Positions 23,170-31,325 of a stretch of 32,283 bases of DNA are shown here, one piece after another. Each line of letters opens with the position of its first letter. The first letter of the stretch is position 1. The stretch spans positions 1 to 32,283 of the forward strand of contig JANYDG010000025.1 of NCBI GenBank assembly GCA_025359885.1, given 5' to 3'. Source of the DNA: Acidobacteriota bacterium (GTDB lineage: Bacteria; Acidobacteriota; Terriglobia; Terriglobales; Acidobacteriaceae). The notes under the pieces were generated by a model. It saw only the letters and a list, made by a program, of their open reading frames with translations, was not told the DNA's origin and made no database searches. The position numbers and the translations under genes were made by a program.

Positions 23170-23967
23170 CTATTTCTTCACGATCCGCATCGCTGCGGCA
23201 TTCGCGTTGAACTGGTCCGCCGACATTGCCTGGTTGTAGCTCGCTTTGAACAGAAAAAGCTGGTTCACCATTTCCCCGTTTCGAAATCGCGTGATGTTGA
23301 AAGGCGTCGCAAATCCATCGACCGGGCGATAGTTGTCATACTCCTCCGCGTCTTCATTCTTGTCTTTGTACAGCGGGTCACGCCACTCAAAGGTCCGCCG
23401 CAGGGGCAGGTGCGTCTGCAGATCCATGTCAATCGTAATCGCCTCATTCTTCGCTGAAATCAGCGTCACAGCCTCTGCCAGATGCCTCTCTGCCAAGTGC
23501 TGCCCCCCGTAGATCAGCATCGTCGCCGGGTCCTTCAGCCACTCCTTCACCGCCATCTCGATCGAGTGATCGCGCCGTCGCAGAAAGTCATCCACTTGTT
23601 CCTTGGGCAGCTCTTTCATTCCGCTGAAAATAACCTCCCAGCCGATGCGGCCATTGAAAATCTGCACCACGTCGCGGTGCTTCGTATACTCCATCCGGTC
23701 CTTGTCTGGCCATGCGTGAAACTGCCAGAACTCCGTCGTCCCGCCCGAAGGCTTCCCCTGGTAAAAGGCCGCTGTCCGACCCTCATACTCGCGGTTCTGC
23801 ATCTGCATCCATGCGTCCCCGCCCAGCGCCTTCACCATTGCATCCAGCGCTGCGCGCGCCTGCGCTGCATTCTTGGCCGAATCATCCGCCTGCCCGCCGC
23901 CCGCCAATACCGGCGCAACTGCCAGAACACATCCCAGCGCAAGCGCCGTTATCCATCTTTTCGTCAC
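23170..23967 (-). CDS. secreted protein of unknown function
   Basis: 265 residues from GTG 23967 (GGAG 7 bases upstream), 12 bases after the SDR stop and therefore probably in one operon with it. Signal peptide RWITALALGCVLAVAPVLA. The mature part has a helical start (ARAALDAMVKALGGDAWMQM) and then beta-rich segments such as EYEGRTAAFYQGKPSGGTTE, VVQIFNGRIGWEVIF and DMDLQTHLPLRRTFEWRDPL. The pattern recalls LolA/LolB-type outer-membrane lipoprotein-carrier folds, which in acidobacteria form a large set of uncharacterised proteins. That resemblance is by eye only. Confidence 0.65.
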   Translation of the reverse strand: MTKRWITALALGCVLAVAPVLAGGGQADDSAKNAAQARAALDAMVKALGGDAWMQMQNREYEGRTAAFYQGKPSGGTTEFWQFHAWPDKDRMEYTKHRDVVQIFNGRIGWEVIFSGMKELPKEQVDDFLRRRDHSIEMAVKEWLKDPATMLIYGGQHLAERHLAEAVTLISAKNEAITIDMDLQTHLPLRRTFEWRDPLYKDKNEDAEEYDNYRPVDGFATPFNITRFRNGEMVNQLFLFKASYNQAMSADQFNANAAAMRIVKK

Positions 23968-23979
23968 GTTTGATCTCCT

Positions 23980-24774
23980 CTATCCCACCAGCACCGCACC
24001 ACCATTGACGTTCAGCACTTCGCCGCTGATAAAACCTGCCAGCGGAGTGCACAGAAACAGCACCGGCCCGGCAATCTCCTGCGCCGTCGCCGCCCGCCCC
24101 ACCGGAATCCCCGCCGCAATCTTCGGCCCGATCTCCGCATCCTTCAAGGACGCCGCTGACATCTCCGTATCCACCCAGCCCGGCGCTACGCAATTCACGC
24201 GAATCCCCTGCGGAGCCAGCTCACTCGAAAGGCTCTTGGTGAGACTAATCAGAGCCCCTTTGGTCACGGCATAGTCCGCATGGTTGGCCTCGCCGCGCTG
24301 CCCCGCCGTTGAGCTGATCAACACAACATGGCCGCGAATCGCGCCTGCCACTCTCGGGGGCTGACCCAGCATCTGCGACACCGCGCCCTGCACCAGTCCA
24401 AAGACTGAATCCAGATTTACGCCCATCGTGTTGCGCCACTGGGCATCGGTCATCCCGGCAATCGGAGCATCCACCGGGGGCCAGATACCATGATTGACCA
24501 CCAGCGCGTCCAGCCGGTCAAACTCCGCCACCGCCCTCTCCACCAGTGCCCGGCCCTCGGCCGCGGTGCTCAGCTCCTGCTGCATCGCCCGGCACCGTTC
24601 CGGCCCGCCGCACTCCGCCACCAGCGCCTCAGCCCGATCCCGCGCCCGCTGGTAGCTGAAGATGACTCGTGCCCCAGCCGCCGCAAACAGCCGCACCGTC
24701 TCCGCGCCAATGCCTCGCGAACCGCCGGTAATCAGTGTCACCCGGTTTTCAAGATTCAGTCGGACTCCGCTCAT
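23980..24774 (-). CDS. short-chain dehydrogenase/reductase (FabG-like)
   Basis: 264 residues from ATG 24774 (TTG 24783 also in frame). The cofactor motif TGGSRGIG (16-23), NHG (here VVNHGIW), the catalytic triad in ISSTAGQRGEANHADYAVTK (Ser, Tyr, Lys) and the closing GFISGEVLNVNGG are those of classical SDRs of the 3-oxoacyl-ACP reductase group. It would reduce a keto group with NADPH or oxidise an alcohol. The true FabG of fatty-acid synthesis is usually linked to other fab genes; here the only neighbour is a secreted protein, so the substrate remains open. Confidence 0.9.
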   Translation of the reverse strand: MSGVRLNLENRVTLITGGSRGIGAETVRLFAAAGARVIFSYQRARDRAEALVAECGGPERCRAMQQELSTAAEGRALVERAVAEFDRLDALVVNHGIWPPVDAPIAGMTDAQWRNTMGVNLDSVFGLVQGAVSQMLGQPPRVAGAIRGHVVLISSTAGQRGEANHADYAVTKGALISLTKSLSSELAPQGIRVNCVAPGWVDTEMSAASLKDAEIGPKIAAGIPVGRAATAQEIAGPVLFLCTPLAGFISGEVLNVNGGAVLVG

Positions 24775-24866
24775 AGGGTTCAACCTACCCTAGACGGCCA
24801 AATGCGCGCAAACCACCACGGGCGTTTTTCTATAGATATGCTTAAAAGCGTTCCCATTCCAGCCAG

Positions 24867-25058
24867 CTAAATAGACCGCAATACCCGCGCTGGCAAAAAT
24901 AGGATAGCCTCTACCAGTTCGAGCACTCCGCCCACTGCAAGCCCCACAATTCTAAAGGGAAGCAGCAGCAGCCACACCACCGGGTACAACACCAGCGCCA
25001 TCAGCGCCAGCGGCCAGCACAGCACAAACAAAATACAAAACAGAAGAAATTTAATCAT
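24867..25058 (-). CDS. small hydrophobic membrane protein
   Basis: 63 residues from ATG 25058 with AAGGTGAG upstream. Two helices, IKFLLFCILFVLCWPLALMA and LYPVVWLLLLPFRIVGLAVG, then LELVEAILFLPARVL. There are very few charges before the C-terminal arginines. The family has no known role. It is a single gene between the SDR and the YjbR gene. Confidence 0.6.
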   Translation of the reverse strand: MIKFLLFCILFVLCWPLALMALVLYPVVWLLLLPFRIVGLAVGGVLELVEAILFLPARVLRSI

Positions 25059-25148
25059 CACTCACCTTCCTCAAGGACATGTACGCGTCGCACCCCATGC
25101 CCGTTCCATCGAAAGTATGGTCATCCTGGGCGCAGCGCAGAACCTGCT

Positions 25149-25574
25149 TCACCGAAGCGCGCCCAGCAACTTCTTTCGTTCGCGAACCACTTTCATCCGC
25201 TCCTTCTCCGGCATTGCCAAAATCGTCTTCGTCCTCTTTGACAGCCTTTCATAAATCAGCCCATGCGCCCGCCGCAGCTCCTCTTCAATCTCCCGCCCTC
25301 GCAGCACATCCCACCGCTCCAGCATCACCCAGTGCGCCCGCGCCAGATGCGGCGCAGGAATCACACCCTCCACCTCGAGCAGCTCATCAAATCGCTCTGC
25401 CCCGCAATGAAAAGAAAGCACCCCGCGCCCCGTTCCGTCGAGGTCGACGATGGCAAACATCTTCCCGCCAATCGCCTTGTCACCCACGAAAAAACAGAGC
25501 GCATGCCCCCAGTTCACCGTCTCCGCTGCATGCGGCAACGCCAGGCAAAACGCGCGTATGCGTTCGTTATCCAT
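25149..25574 (-). CDS. MmcQ/YjbR family protein
   Basis: 141 residues from ATG 25574. It begins MDNERIRAFCLALPHAAETV, with WGHALCFFVGDKAIGGKMFA, LSFHCGAERFDELLEVEGVI, PAPHLARAHWVMLER, and a C-terminal basic part LSKRTKTILAMPEKER. This is the YjbR fold (double-wing DNA-binding-like), found widely as single genes. Its biological role is unknown. Its start overlaps by 8 bases the stop of the interrupted membrane-protein gene upstream, which points to an ancestral two-gene operon. Confidence 0.85.
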   Translation of the reverse strand: MDNERIRAFCLALPHAAETVNWGHALCFFVGDKAIGGKMFAIVDLDGTGRGVLSFHCGAERFDELLEVEGVIPAPHLARAHWVMLERWDVLRGREIEEELRRAHGLIYERLSKRTKTILAMPEKERMKVVRERKKLLGALR

Positions 25575-25921
25575 AGGACTCGGCCACTTTGGCAGGAGTG
25601 CGATCATCAATCTTCATGGCAACCTGGCCAGCAAGAAAACTCATCCACAGTCCAAGGGCAAAAAGGCCTAGAACTGGTCTCATAAACACCGCGACGCTCA
25701 AAAGGCCTCGAATGGAACCCGCTATCAAAGCGGGTTCCAGATATTGAACAAAGCCGCAAAAGCATATATGAGACCAGTTCTAAGCCGATAACGAGCCCAA
25801 TCGGGTCGTATTGCTTCCACGACGAAAGACCGATTATCAGCCCAACACCACTTTCAAATGCGGAGGGAACCAAGACTTTCAGGGTCGATCCCATTGACCA
25901 GTGTCTCGCCCGCATCGCCAC
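25567..25921 (-). pseudogene. small membrane protein gene interrupted by a MITE-like element
   Basis: Reading from GTG 25921 (or ATG 25915): ...KVLVPSAFESGVGLIIGLSS, WKQYDPIGLVIGL, then the 110-bp element; after it GLFALGLWMSFLAGQVAMKI, DDRTPAKVAESYG and TAA at 25567-25569. Removing the element and one TA (112 bases) leaves exactly 81 codons, 80 residues, with two hydrophobic helices. The stop overlaps the YjbR start by 8 bases. As it stands the frame runs through the element and ends at 25607 with a wrong tail. The family is not recognised. Confidence 0.75.
25669..25782. mobile_element. MITE-like element, 110 bp, perfect terminal inverted repeats, TA duplication
   Basis: Terminal repeats GAACTGGTCTCATA (25671-25684) and TATGAGACCAGTTC (25767-25780) are perfect 14-bp inverted repeats, flanked on both sides by TA. 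Inside is a second perfect hairpin, GGAACCCGCT / AGCGGGTTCC (25714-25723 and 25729-25738). There is no coding capacity. TA duplication is typical of IS630/Tc1-mariner elements, and some IS5-like elements are similar; the mobilising parent is not in the window. Confidence 0.8.
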
Positions 25922-26062
25922 TCACTGACCAAACCCACTCATGCCAGCGAGTATACCCTGCCCCTGCCATAACTCGACCCTGCCCGGAAAACAGTTGCGC
26001 CCGCATCTTGCTGGTTGCGGCAGCTGTCCAATGTGTTCCAAATTTGATACACGCCATTTGCA

Positions 26063-26212
26063 ATGAATAACTCTGCGCCGGTTTTCGAGTGGCTGCGGGC
26101 CTTGCCCAAGGAGGATCGCCAAACCATCGGCAACAACCTCATGCGCGTCCAGGTCGGCTGGCCCATGGGCATGCCACTTGTCGGCAGTGACCTGCGCATC
26201 GAACTGCGATAG
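26063..26212 (+). pseudogene. HigB/Gp49-like toxin remnant
   Basis: 49 residues: MNNSAPVFEWLRALPKEDRQ, TIGNNLMRVQVGWPMGMPLV, then GSDLRIELR and a stop. The segment VFEWLRALPKEDRxxIGxxL...GWPxGMPL is the N-terminal third of phage-derived Gp49-like/HigB toxins (RelE superfamily). The rest of the fold is missing and no HigA-type antitoxin follows, so it is a relic. It is too short for a firm call. Confidence 0.5.
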
Positions 26213-26277
26213 AACGAAAGTCGGGCGCTGCGGCTTCAATCCCGCAAACGCCCGATTTTCGCAATCGAATTTTCCAG

Positions 26278-27303
26278 CTACGCCCCCGTAGTCAGCACCA
26301 CCCGGAACCGCGCCTTCCCGCTCATCATCCGCTCAAAGGCCTCCGGTGCCTTGTCCAGCGGATACACCTCAATCTGTGGCTTGATCCCCTGCAGCGCCGA
26401 AAACTTCAGCGTGTCCTCCGCCTCCATCCCCGTTCCCGAGGGCCATCCCTTCACCGTCCGGCGCCCCATGATCAGCGGAATCGTGTTCAGCTCAAATGGC
26501 TTTTCCGGCACGCCCAGAATAATCAGCCGCCCATTCGGTGCCAGCCCATTGACCGCCGATGCCAGCGCCGCGGCATCGGTCAGCGTCGACAAAATCACCA
26601 CCGCCCCGCCCAGCTTCTGCAACTCCGTGGCCACATCCTGGGTCGTTGAGTCAATGTAGTGATGCGCACCCAGCTGCTTAGCCAGCGGACCCTTGTCCGC
26701 CCCCCGCGCCACAGCCACAGTGTGATACCCCGACTTTGCCGCGAACTGCACCCCCAGGTGCCCCAGCCCGCCAATGCCCAGCACCGCCACCACATCCCCC
26801 GGCAGTGCGCCCGCATGGCGCAGGCTGTTGAAGGTCGTCACCCCGGCGCACATCAGCGGAGCTGCATCCACGTCCGCCAGATCGTCGGGAATCAGCGCCA
26901 GCGCATTCGCTGGAGCAAGCACATAGTCCGCGTAGCCGCCATCAAAGCTGATGCCCGAGATCTGCTGGTTTTCGCACAAAATGAAGTCGCCGCGCCGGCA
27001 CTGGCTGCAATAGCCGCAATGCCCGCCATGCCAGCCCAGCCCCACCCGCTGCCCTACCTTGAATACCGGCACATCCGGCCCCACTTCATCGATGACCCCT
27101 GCCACTTCGTGGCCCGGCACGCGAGGATACACGATCCCCGGAAAAGCCCCGTACTTGGTAATGCTGTCGCTATGACAGACCCCGCAGGCCTGCACGCGTA
27201 TCCTCACCTGACCCGCGCCCGGCGAAGCAAACTCCCGCTCTACCAACTCAAACTCGCCACCCGCGGCACCCACCTGAAACGAACGACCTGTCACACTCGG
27301 CAT
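26278..27303 (-). CDS. zinc-dependent alcohol dehydrogenase
   Basis: 341 residues from ATG 27303 (CAGGAG 9 bases upstream; the frame opens at 27342). Catalytic zinc ligands are Cys43 (GVCHSD), His65-Glu66 (GHE) and Cys152. The structural zinc is held by Cys96, 99, 102 and 110 (CGYCSQC...C). The NAD(P) motif GIGGLG lies at 176-181. This is the class of microbial medium-chain alcohol dehydrogenases (AdhA/AdhT-like) that oxidise primary alcohols or reduce aldehydes. It is a single gene between the secreted propeller protein and the toxin remnant; no regulator is visible. Confidence 0.93.
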   Translation of the reverse strand: MPSVTGRSFQVGAAGGEFELVEREFASPGAGQVRIRVQACGVCHSDSITKYGAFPGIVYPRVPGHEVAGVIDEVGPDVPVFKVGQRVGLGWHGGHCGYCSQCRRGDFILCENQQISGISFDGGYADYVLAPANALALIPDDLADVDAAPLMCAGVTTFNSLRHAGALPGDVVAVLGIGGLGHLGVQFAAKSGYHTVAVARGADKGPLAKQLGAHHYIDSTTQDVATELQKLGGAVVILSTLTDAAALASAVNGLAPNGRLIILGVPEKPFELNTIPLIMGRRTVKGWPSGTGMEAEDTLKFSALQGIKPQIEVYPLDKAPEAFERMMSGKARFRVVLTTGA

Positions 27304-27398
27304 AATTGAACACTCCTGCACCCTTGGATGCACAATCCTCAAAGGCGTTGCGCGACTTTTGGCCCTCCTCTGATGAATCGATGATGAAATCCGCAGCC

Positions 27399-30215
27399 CT
27401 ACGGCTTCGCAATCACATAACTCGCGCTGGTCACCAACGACGAATATCCTCCTGCCACCGCAATTGCCCTCACCGTCGTTGATCCGGAAACCGCAATGGG
27501 CTTTACATACTTCGTCGAAGCCGTTGTCGGAACCGTACCATTGGTCGTGTAATACAGCACCGTACCGGAGACTCCTGATTCCAGCACCACATTCTGCGCA
27601 ATCGGGTACGAGCCCGCTGGAGGCGAAAACACCGGGCCCGCCACCACCGAATCCCGCGGTACAATCTGCACGCCATTCAACGGCGAACGCGGAGCACCGT
27701 CCGTCGTTGCCCCTGGCGTCGCCGTCACAGTAAAGCCCGTCGCCTGCACCGTGAACCGTACATAGTTTCCATTCCCATTCGCCGCCCGCACAAATTTGCC
27801 GGCATAGTTTGCATTGGCGGCGTCGGTCAGGTTCACTGTCGTCGTGGTAATGCCGGCACCGGCAATCTGATAGCTCCCCGTCCGCGCCGCCCCACCGTTG
27901 TCGCCATCTGCATACACATACACGTCATACCCTTGCGGAGAGACCGGCAACCCCTGCACCATCACTGTCGCCGTCCCGCCCAGCGGATCCAGGTAGCCTG
28001 CCATCATCCGCGTATTTCCCGGCGCATCCGCAATCGGCAGCCGCCATACGTTCGCGCCCGTCCCGCTGGTCCATGTTGCCTTCGCGGCCGTCCGTGTTCC
28101 CGTCTCATCCACCAGCGGCAATTCGGCCGTGCTGGCCCCGCCCATCGCCTCATTCCAATTGGCGCGGGGCACTACCCCTGCCGTCTCCACCTTGTTCATG
28201 GCCGTGCCGTTGCCCACCAGGTCGATGCTGATCGTCCCCAGTCCCGGCCCTACCGCCGTCACCACCAATGCCAGTGCCAGCGGAATCCGCGTCACAGCCG
28301 ACCCCGTGCCGCTTACTCCCGTTACCACCAGCGGATAGCTCCCCACCGGCGTCAGATAGCTCGTGTTCACCGTTAGCGTGGATGTCTTCGGCAGCCCAGC
28401 CGTCGAAAGTACCCCCGTCGCTCCCCTGGGCAACCCGGAAACACTCAAGCTCACCGCCCCGTTGAACCCCGTCAGCGGAGTCACCGTCAGGGCAAACGTC
28501 GTTTTGCCCCCCGGCTTTACCACCCGGCTCAGAGGCGTGGCAGCCATGGTAAACGTCGGATGCAGCAAACCAAACACCGACACCAGCGAGTTCCCCACTC
28601 CATCCGCCGCAAACGAAGCCATGTAGACCCGCCCGTTCACTACCAGCGGCGGCGCATACTTCGGCCACAGCCCCACCCCATCCCGCGCTGCAACCATCTG
28701 CGAATCCCACAATTCCGTCTTCAGGTCGTCTGCATTCAGCGCGCGCAGTACGCCCTGGTGCACCCCATGGTCCCCATCATCGGTCAGCGGCATCGAAGAC
28801 CACACAATCCCCGTCCCCGCCTTGCTCCCATTCGCCGAGAGCGTGAGCACCCCGCCCGAAGCGCCCGACGCCGATGGAATCGCGCTCTGCGAAACAGGCG
28901 TCGCATTAAAGGTCCCAAGCGTGGCCCCGTTGAAGTGGTAAGCCTTCAGGTAGTCTCCGCCGTTCGACCACACGTACAGCCACGGCCCCAGCCCACCCGC
29001 GCGATTCCAGTACACCGGCCCGCCCTTGATCTCCCCGCCGTTGTTGTAAAGGTTCTGCACAATCTGCCCGTTTCCCGTCTGCTCATGCCCCATCTGCCCG
29101 TTGGTCGTGGTGTGCATAACGTAGAGCACGCTCTGCTTGCCCCCGCCCACCAGCAAATCCGTCCCCGGCAGCAGAATCGGCCCAGAAGACCCCAGGTCTG
29201 CGTCTCCCGCATTCAGATTTGCGTAATTATCTGGCGTAAACCAGTCCACCAGGTTCAGACGGCTGGCCTGCCCCGCCCCCGTTCCAAACTTCAGCATCGA
29301 CTCCCCGAAGTTTGCCGTCCCATCCCAGTCCCCGTTCCCCGAGATGTAATACGCATTCCCCGCCGCATCCACCGCCGGCGCGTGCCCGCTCATCCACACC
29401 CCGCCCTTGTCCCCACTGGGCGTCGTCTGAAAGATACCCGTCTGCTTCAGCGTCGCCGCGTCATACGACATCACCCAACCGTGATACGGGTCAATATCCT
29501 CATGCGAAGCCCAGGCCAGCAACACCTGTCCATTGGCCAGCGCCAGGCTTGACCGCTGGTTCTGCATCAGCGGATCAAACGCCAGCATCCCACCGGAGCT
29601 CGCCACACCCGTCCCCGGCACCGAGCCTGAAATCACCACTGGCCCGCCAAACTTCTCCGCCCCGTTCAAAATGCTCAGCGCATGCAGCTTTTGAAAATAC
29701 TGCCCATTCGTCTTCGTCCGCGCCACCAGGTAAATCGTACCGGTCGTCGTGTCAATCACCGGTGTGCTCTCAATCCCCACATTGCCGACGATGTTTAGAA
29801 AATTGTCCCCGGTTACGTCCACCACCGGCACCGGCGTCGTCATCGGCGTCTGCTGCGTAAGGTCAACCTTCCACAGCGGTGTATTTACGCTTGAATCGGC
29901 ATCAAAGGCGTACACCACGTCATTCATCGTCGCGACAAAAACCAGGTTGCGCACGACTTTATTCGGCATCGTGACGCCGGTCAGATAGAGAGGCTGCGCC
30001 TGCACCGATCCGCTCACACTCCACGACCACACCTTGCCAAAATGCGTCGGATTCACAGACGAAGTCGTCAACTGCGTCTCGGCCAGATTCGCCCCCGTGC
30101 GGTTGTTGTCGTAACGCTCGGTCGGCACATTGATCTGGGCCATGCTCATCTGCGAAGCCGCTGCCAAAGCCAGGACTAATTTCAGTCCTATCCGTTTGCT
30201 TGATCCTGCCTTCAT
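27399..30215 (-). CDS. large secreted beta-propeller protein with Ig-like and chitobiase-type C-terminal domains
   Basis: 938 residues. Signal peptide (LKLVLALAAASQMSMA), then VPTERYDNNRTGANLAETQL, the start typical of acidobacterial PQQ-like propeller proteins. Residues ~50-570 show repeated strands such as LVFVATMNDVVYAFDADS, GTIYLVART and LLVGGGKQSVLYVMHT. An Ig-like/putative binding module spans ~575-680 (FTMAATPLSRVVKPGGKTTF), a second beta domain ~690-860, and a C-terminal chitobiase-like domain ~865-935 (SPPAGSYPIAQNVVLESGVS, LYYTTNGTVPT). No catalytic residues are recognisable. The architecture suggests cell-surface or extracellular binding, perhaps of polysaccharide. AGAGG lies 7 bases before ATG 30215. 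Confidence 0.8.
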   Translation of the reverse strand: MKAGSSKRIGLKLVLALAAASQMSMAQINVPTERYDNNRTGANLAETQLTTSSVNPTHFGKVWSWSVSGSVQAQPLYLTGVTMPNKVVRNLVFVATMNDVVYAFDADSSVNTPLWKVDLTQQTPMTTPVPVVDVTGDNFLNIVGNVGIESTPVIDTTTGTIYLVARTKTNGQYFQKLHALSILNGAEKFGGPVVISGSVPGTGVASSGGMLAFDPLMQNQRSSLALANGQVLLAWASHEDIDPYHGWVMSYDAATLKQTGIFQTTPSGDKGGVWMSGHAPAVDAAGNAYYISGNGDWDGTANFGESMLKFGTGAGQASRLNLVDWFTPDNYANLNAGDADLGSSGPILLPGTDLLVGGGKQSVLYVMHTTTNGQMGHEQTGNGQIVQNLYNNGGEIKGGPVYWNRAGGLGPWLYVWSNGGDYLKAYHFNGATLGTFNATPVSQSAIPSASGASGGVLTLSANGSKAGTGIVWSSMPLTDDGDHGVHQGVLRALNADDLKTELWDSQMVAARDGVGLWPKYAPPLVVNGRVYMASFAADGVGNSLVSVFGLLHPTFTMAATPLSRVVKPGGKTTFALTVTPLTGFNGAVSLSVSGLPRGATGVLSTAGLPKTSTLTVNTSYLTPVGSYPLVVTGVSGTGSAVTRIPLALALVVTAVGPGLGTISIDLVGNGTAMNKVETAGVVPRANWNEAMGGASTAELPLVDETGTRTAAKATWTSGTGANVWRLPIADAPGNTRMMAGYLDPLGGTATVMVQGLPVSPQGYDVYVYADGDNGGAARTGSYQIAGAGITTTTVNLTDAANANYAGKFVRAANGNGNYVRFTVQATGFTVTATPGATTDGAPRSPLNGVQIVPRDSVVAGPVFSPPAGSYPIAQNVVLESGVSGTVLYYTTNGTVPTTASTKYVKPIAVSGSTTVRAIAVAGGYSSLVTSASYVIAKP

Positions 30216-30359
30216 GCACCAGCCTCTTTCAGTCCAGGGGAGTAAGCCCTAACCCTACCAAGCCCGCAGCGACTCCTGCAACGGCAAAACCGCCCCGCTC
30301 TTTGATCCTGTGCGCGAAGGTAATCCGCCGTCGAGTTGGCGCCAACGAAGGAAGGAACC

Positions 30360-31019
30360 TTAGATTCGTCTGCCCGTCGCAAGGTCCAGTGCAAAGGGCA
30401 GGTCACGGTCCGTCATCAGGTCCCAGCCATGACCATAAAGAGTTCCTGCCTCAATTCGGTCAACTGTGATGCCCTCCCAGGACAGCCGGTCCGACTCCCA
30501 CGCCTCGCCCTCCCGTCCCCAGGCCAGGATCGAGTGGTGACCTACAAACAGAAGCAGCCGTTTGTTCGACAGGAGTTCTCGCATTTCTGACGATTTGTCC
30601 TGCCTGTAGTCCTGCCTGTAGTCCTGCGTGTAGTCCTGCGTGTTCGACAACGTATCAGAAGCGTCCGGCAGGTACGGTAAGACCTGCAGCACCGGCCGGT
30701 AGCGCACAAATACAAATCGCTCCGGCTGCGGCACACAGATCAGGTACGCGTACCCCCCTGAAACCGCGCACATCCAATCTGGATCGGGCATCGCCCAAAC
30801 CCCCGTCGGCGTCGTCGCATCCCGGTACCCCAGCGCGCAAGTCGCCAAAAAAGGCTCTCCAGCCCGCGGCTTTACCAGTACCTCCAGCGCTCCCCGCTCC
30901 ACTTCCTCGGCCTGCGCAGGATAGACAAACTGCCGCCTCGGCAAAATCATCGGCCGCAGCGGCAGGGTCTCCGCCGTCCAGCCGAGGTCAAAAGTGCCGT
31001 CAATCCCAGCGATAGTCAC
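30360..31019 (-). CDS. hypothetical protein with four-residue tandem repeats
   Basis: 219 residues from GTG 31019; no clear ribosome site. No signal peptide or membrane helix. Conserved-looking stretches are TLPLRPMILPRRQFVYPAQA, EEVERGALEVLVKP, FLATCALGYRD and GHHSILAWGREGEAWESDRL. Between about residues 130 and 145 stands TQDYTQDYRQDYRQDK, written by a 12-bp repeat. I do not recognise the family. It is next upstream of the propeller gene on the same strand. Confidence 0.6.
   Translation of the reverse strand: MTIAGIDGTFDLGWTAETLPLRPMILPRRQFVYPAQAEEVERGALEVLVKPRAGEPFLATCALGYRDATTPTGVWAMPDPDWMCAVSGGYAYLICVPQPERFVFVRYRPVLQVLPYLPDASDTLSNTQDYTQDYRQDYRQDKSSEMRELLSNKRLLLFVGHHSILAWGREGEAWESDRLSWEGITVDRIEAGTLYGHGWDLMTDRDLPFALDLATGRRI
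30601..30648 (-). repeat. 12-bp tandem repeat, four units
   Basis: TGCCTGTAGTCC twice, TGCGTGTAGTCC, and a diverged TGCGTGTTCGAC, encoding QDYR/QDYT units on the minus strand. Confidence 0.88.
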
Positions 31020-31325
31020 AGCCCAGGTCCCCGAGAAATAAAGCAGCTATCCCTGCTCCATTCAAATCGCAAGCGCATTTCCCGATGATAGTCTGCTTCG
31101 ACTCAAGGACCAGCGCCATCCATTCCCCATGAATTTATGCTTGCGAGCCCAAAAAGGAACATTCTTTTCAATCCGCCAAATCCGATGATGCTACTGGCGC
31201 GTAGAGATTGCAGTAAGACTTTTCGCTCCAACAGGTAGCTCGGCCCTCCAGAACCTCCCCTTTGGGAGTCAACCCGAGTTATGCCTTTTCAACGAATTTA
31301 CACAACCTGCAAAAGAGGATTTCTG
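31020..31325. other. spacer between divergent genes
   Basis: About 300 bases between the hypothetical protein (minus) and the ferritin-like gene (plus). It should hold both promoters, but I see no consensus -35/-10 pair good enough to mark, no hairpin of note and no reading frame with a signature. Confidence 0.5.

Noticed and set aside
28150..29552. Long plus- and minus-strand frames within the propeller gene
   Set aside because: GC-rich shadow frames (Arg/Pro- or Gly-rich) of the 938-residue protein, whose own frame has a signal peptide and domain structure.
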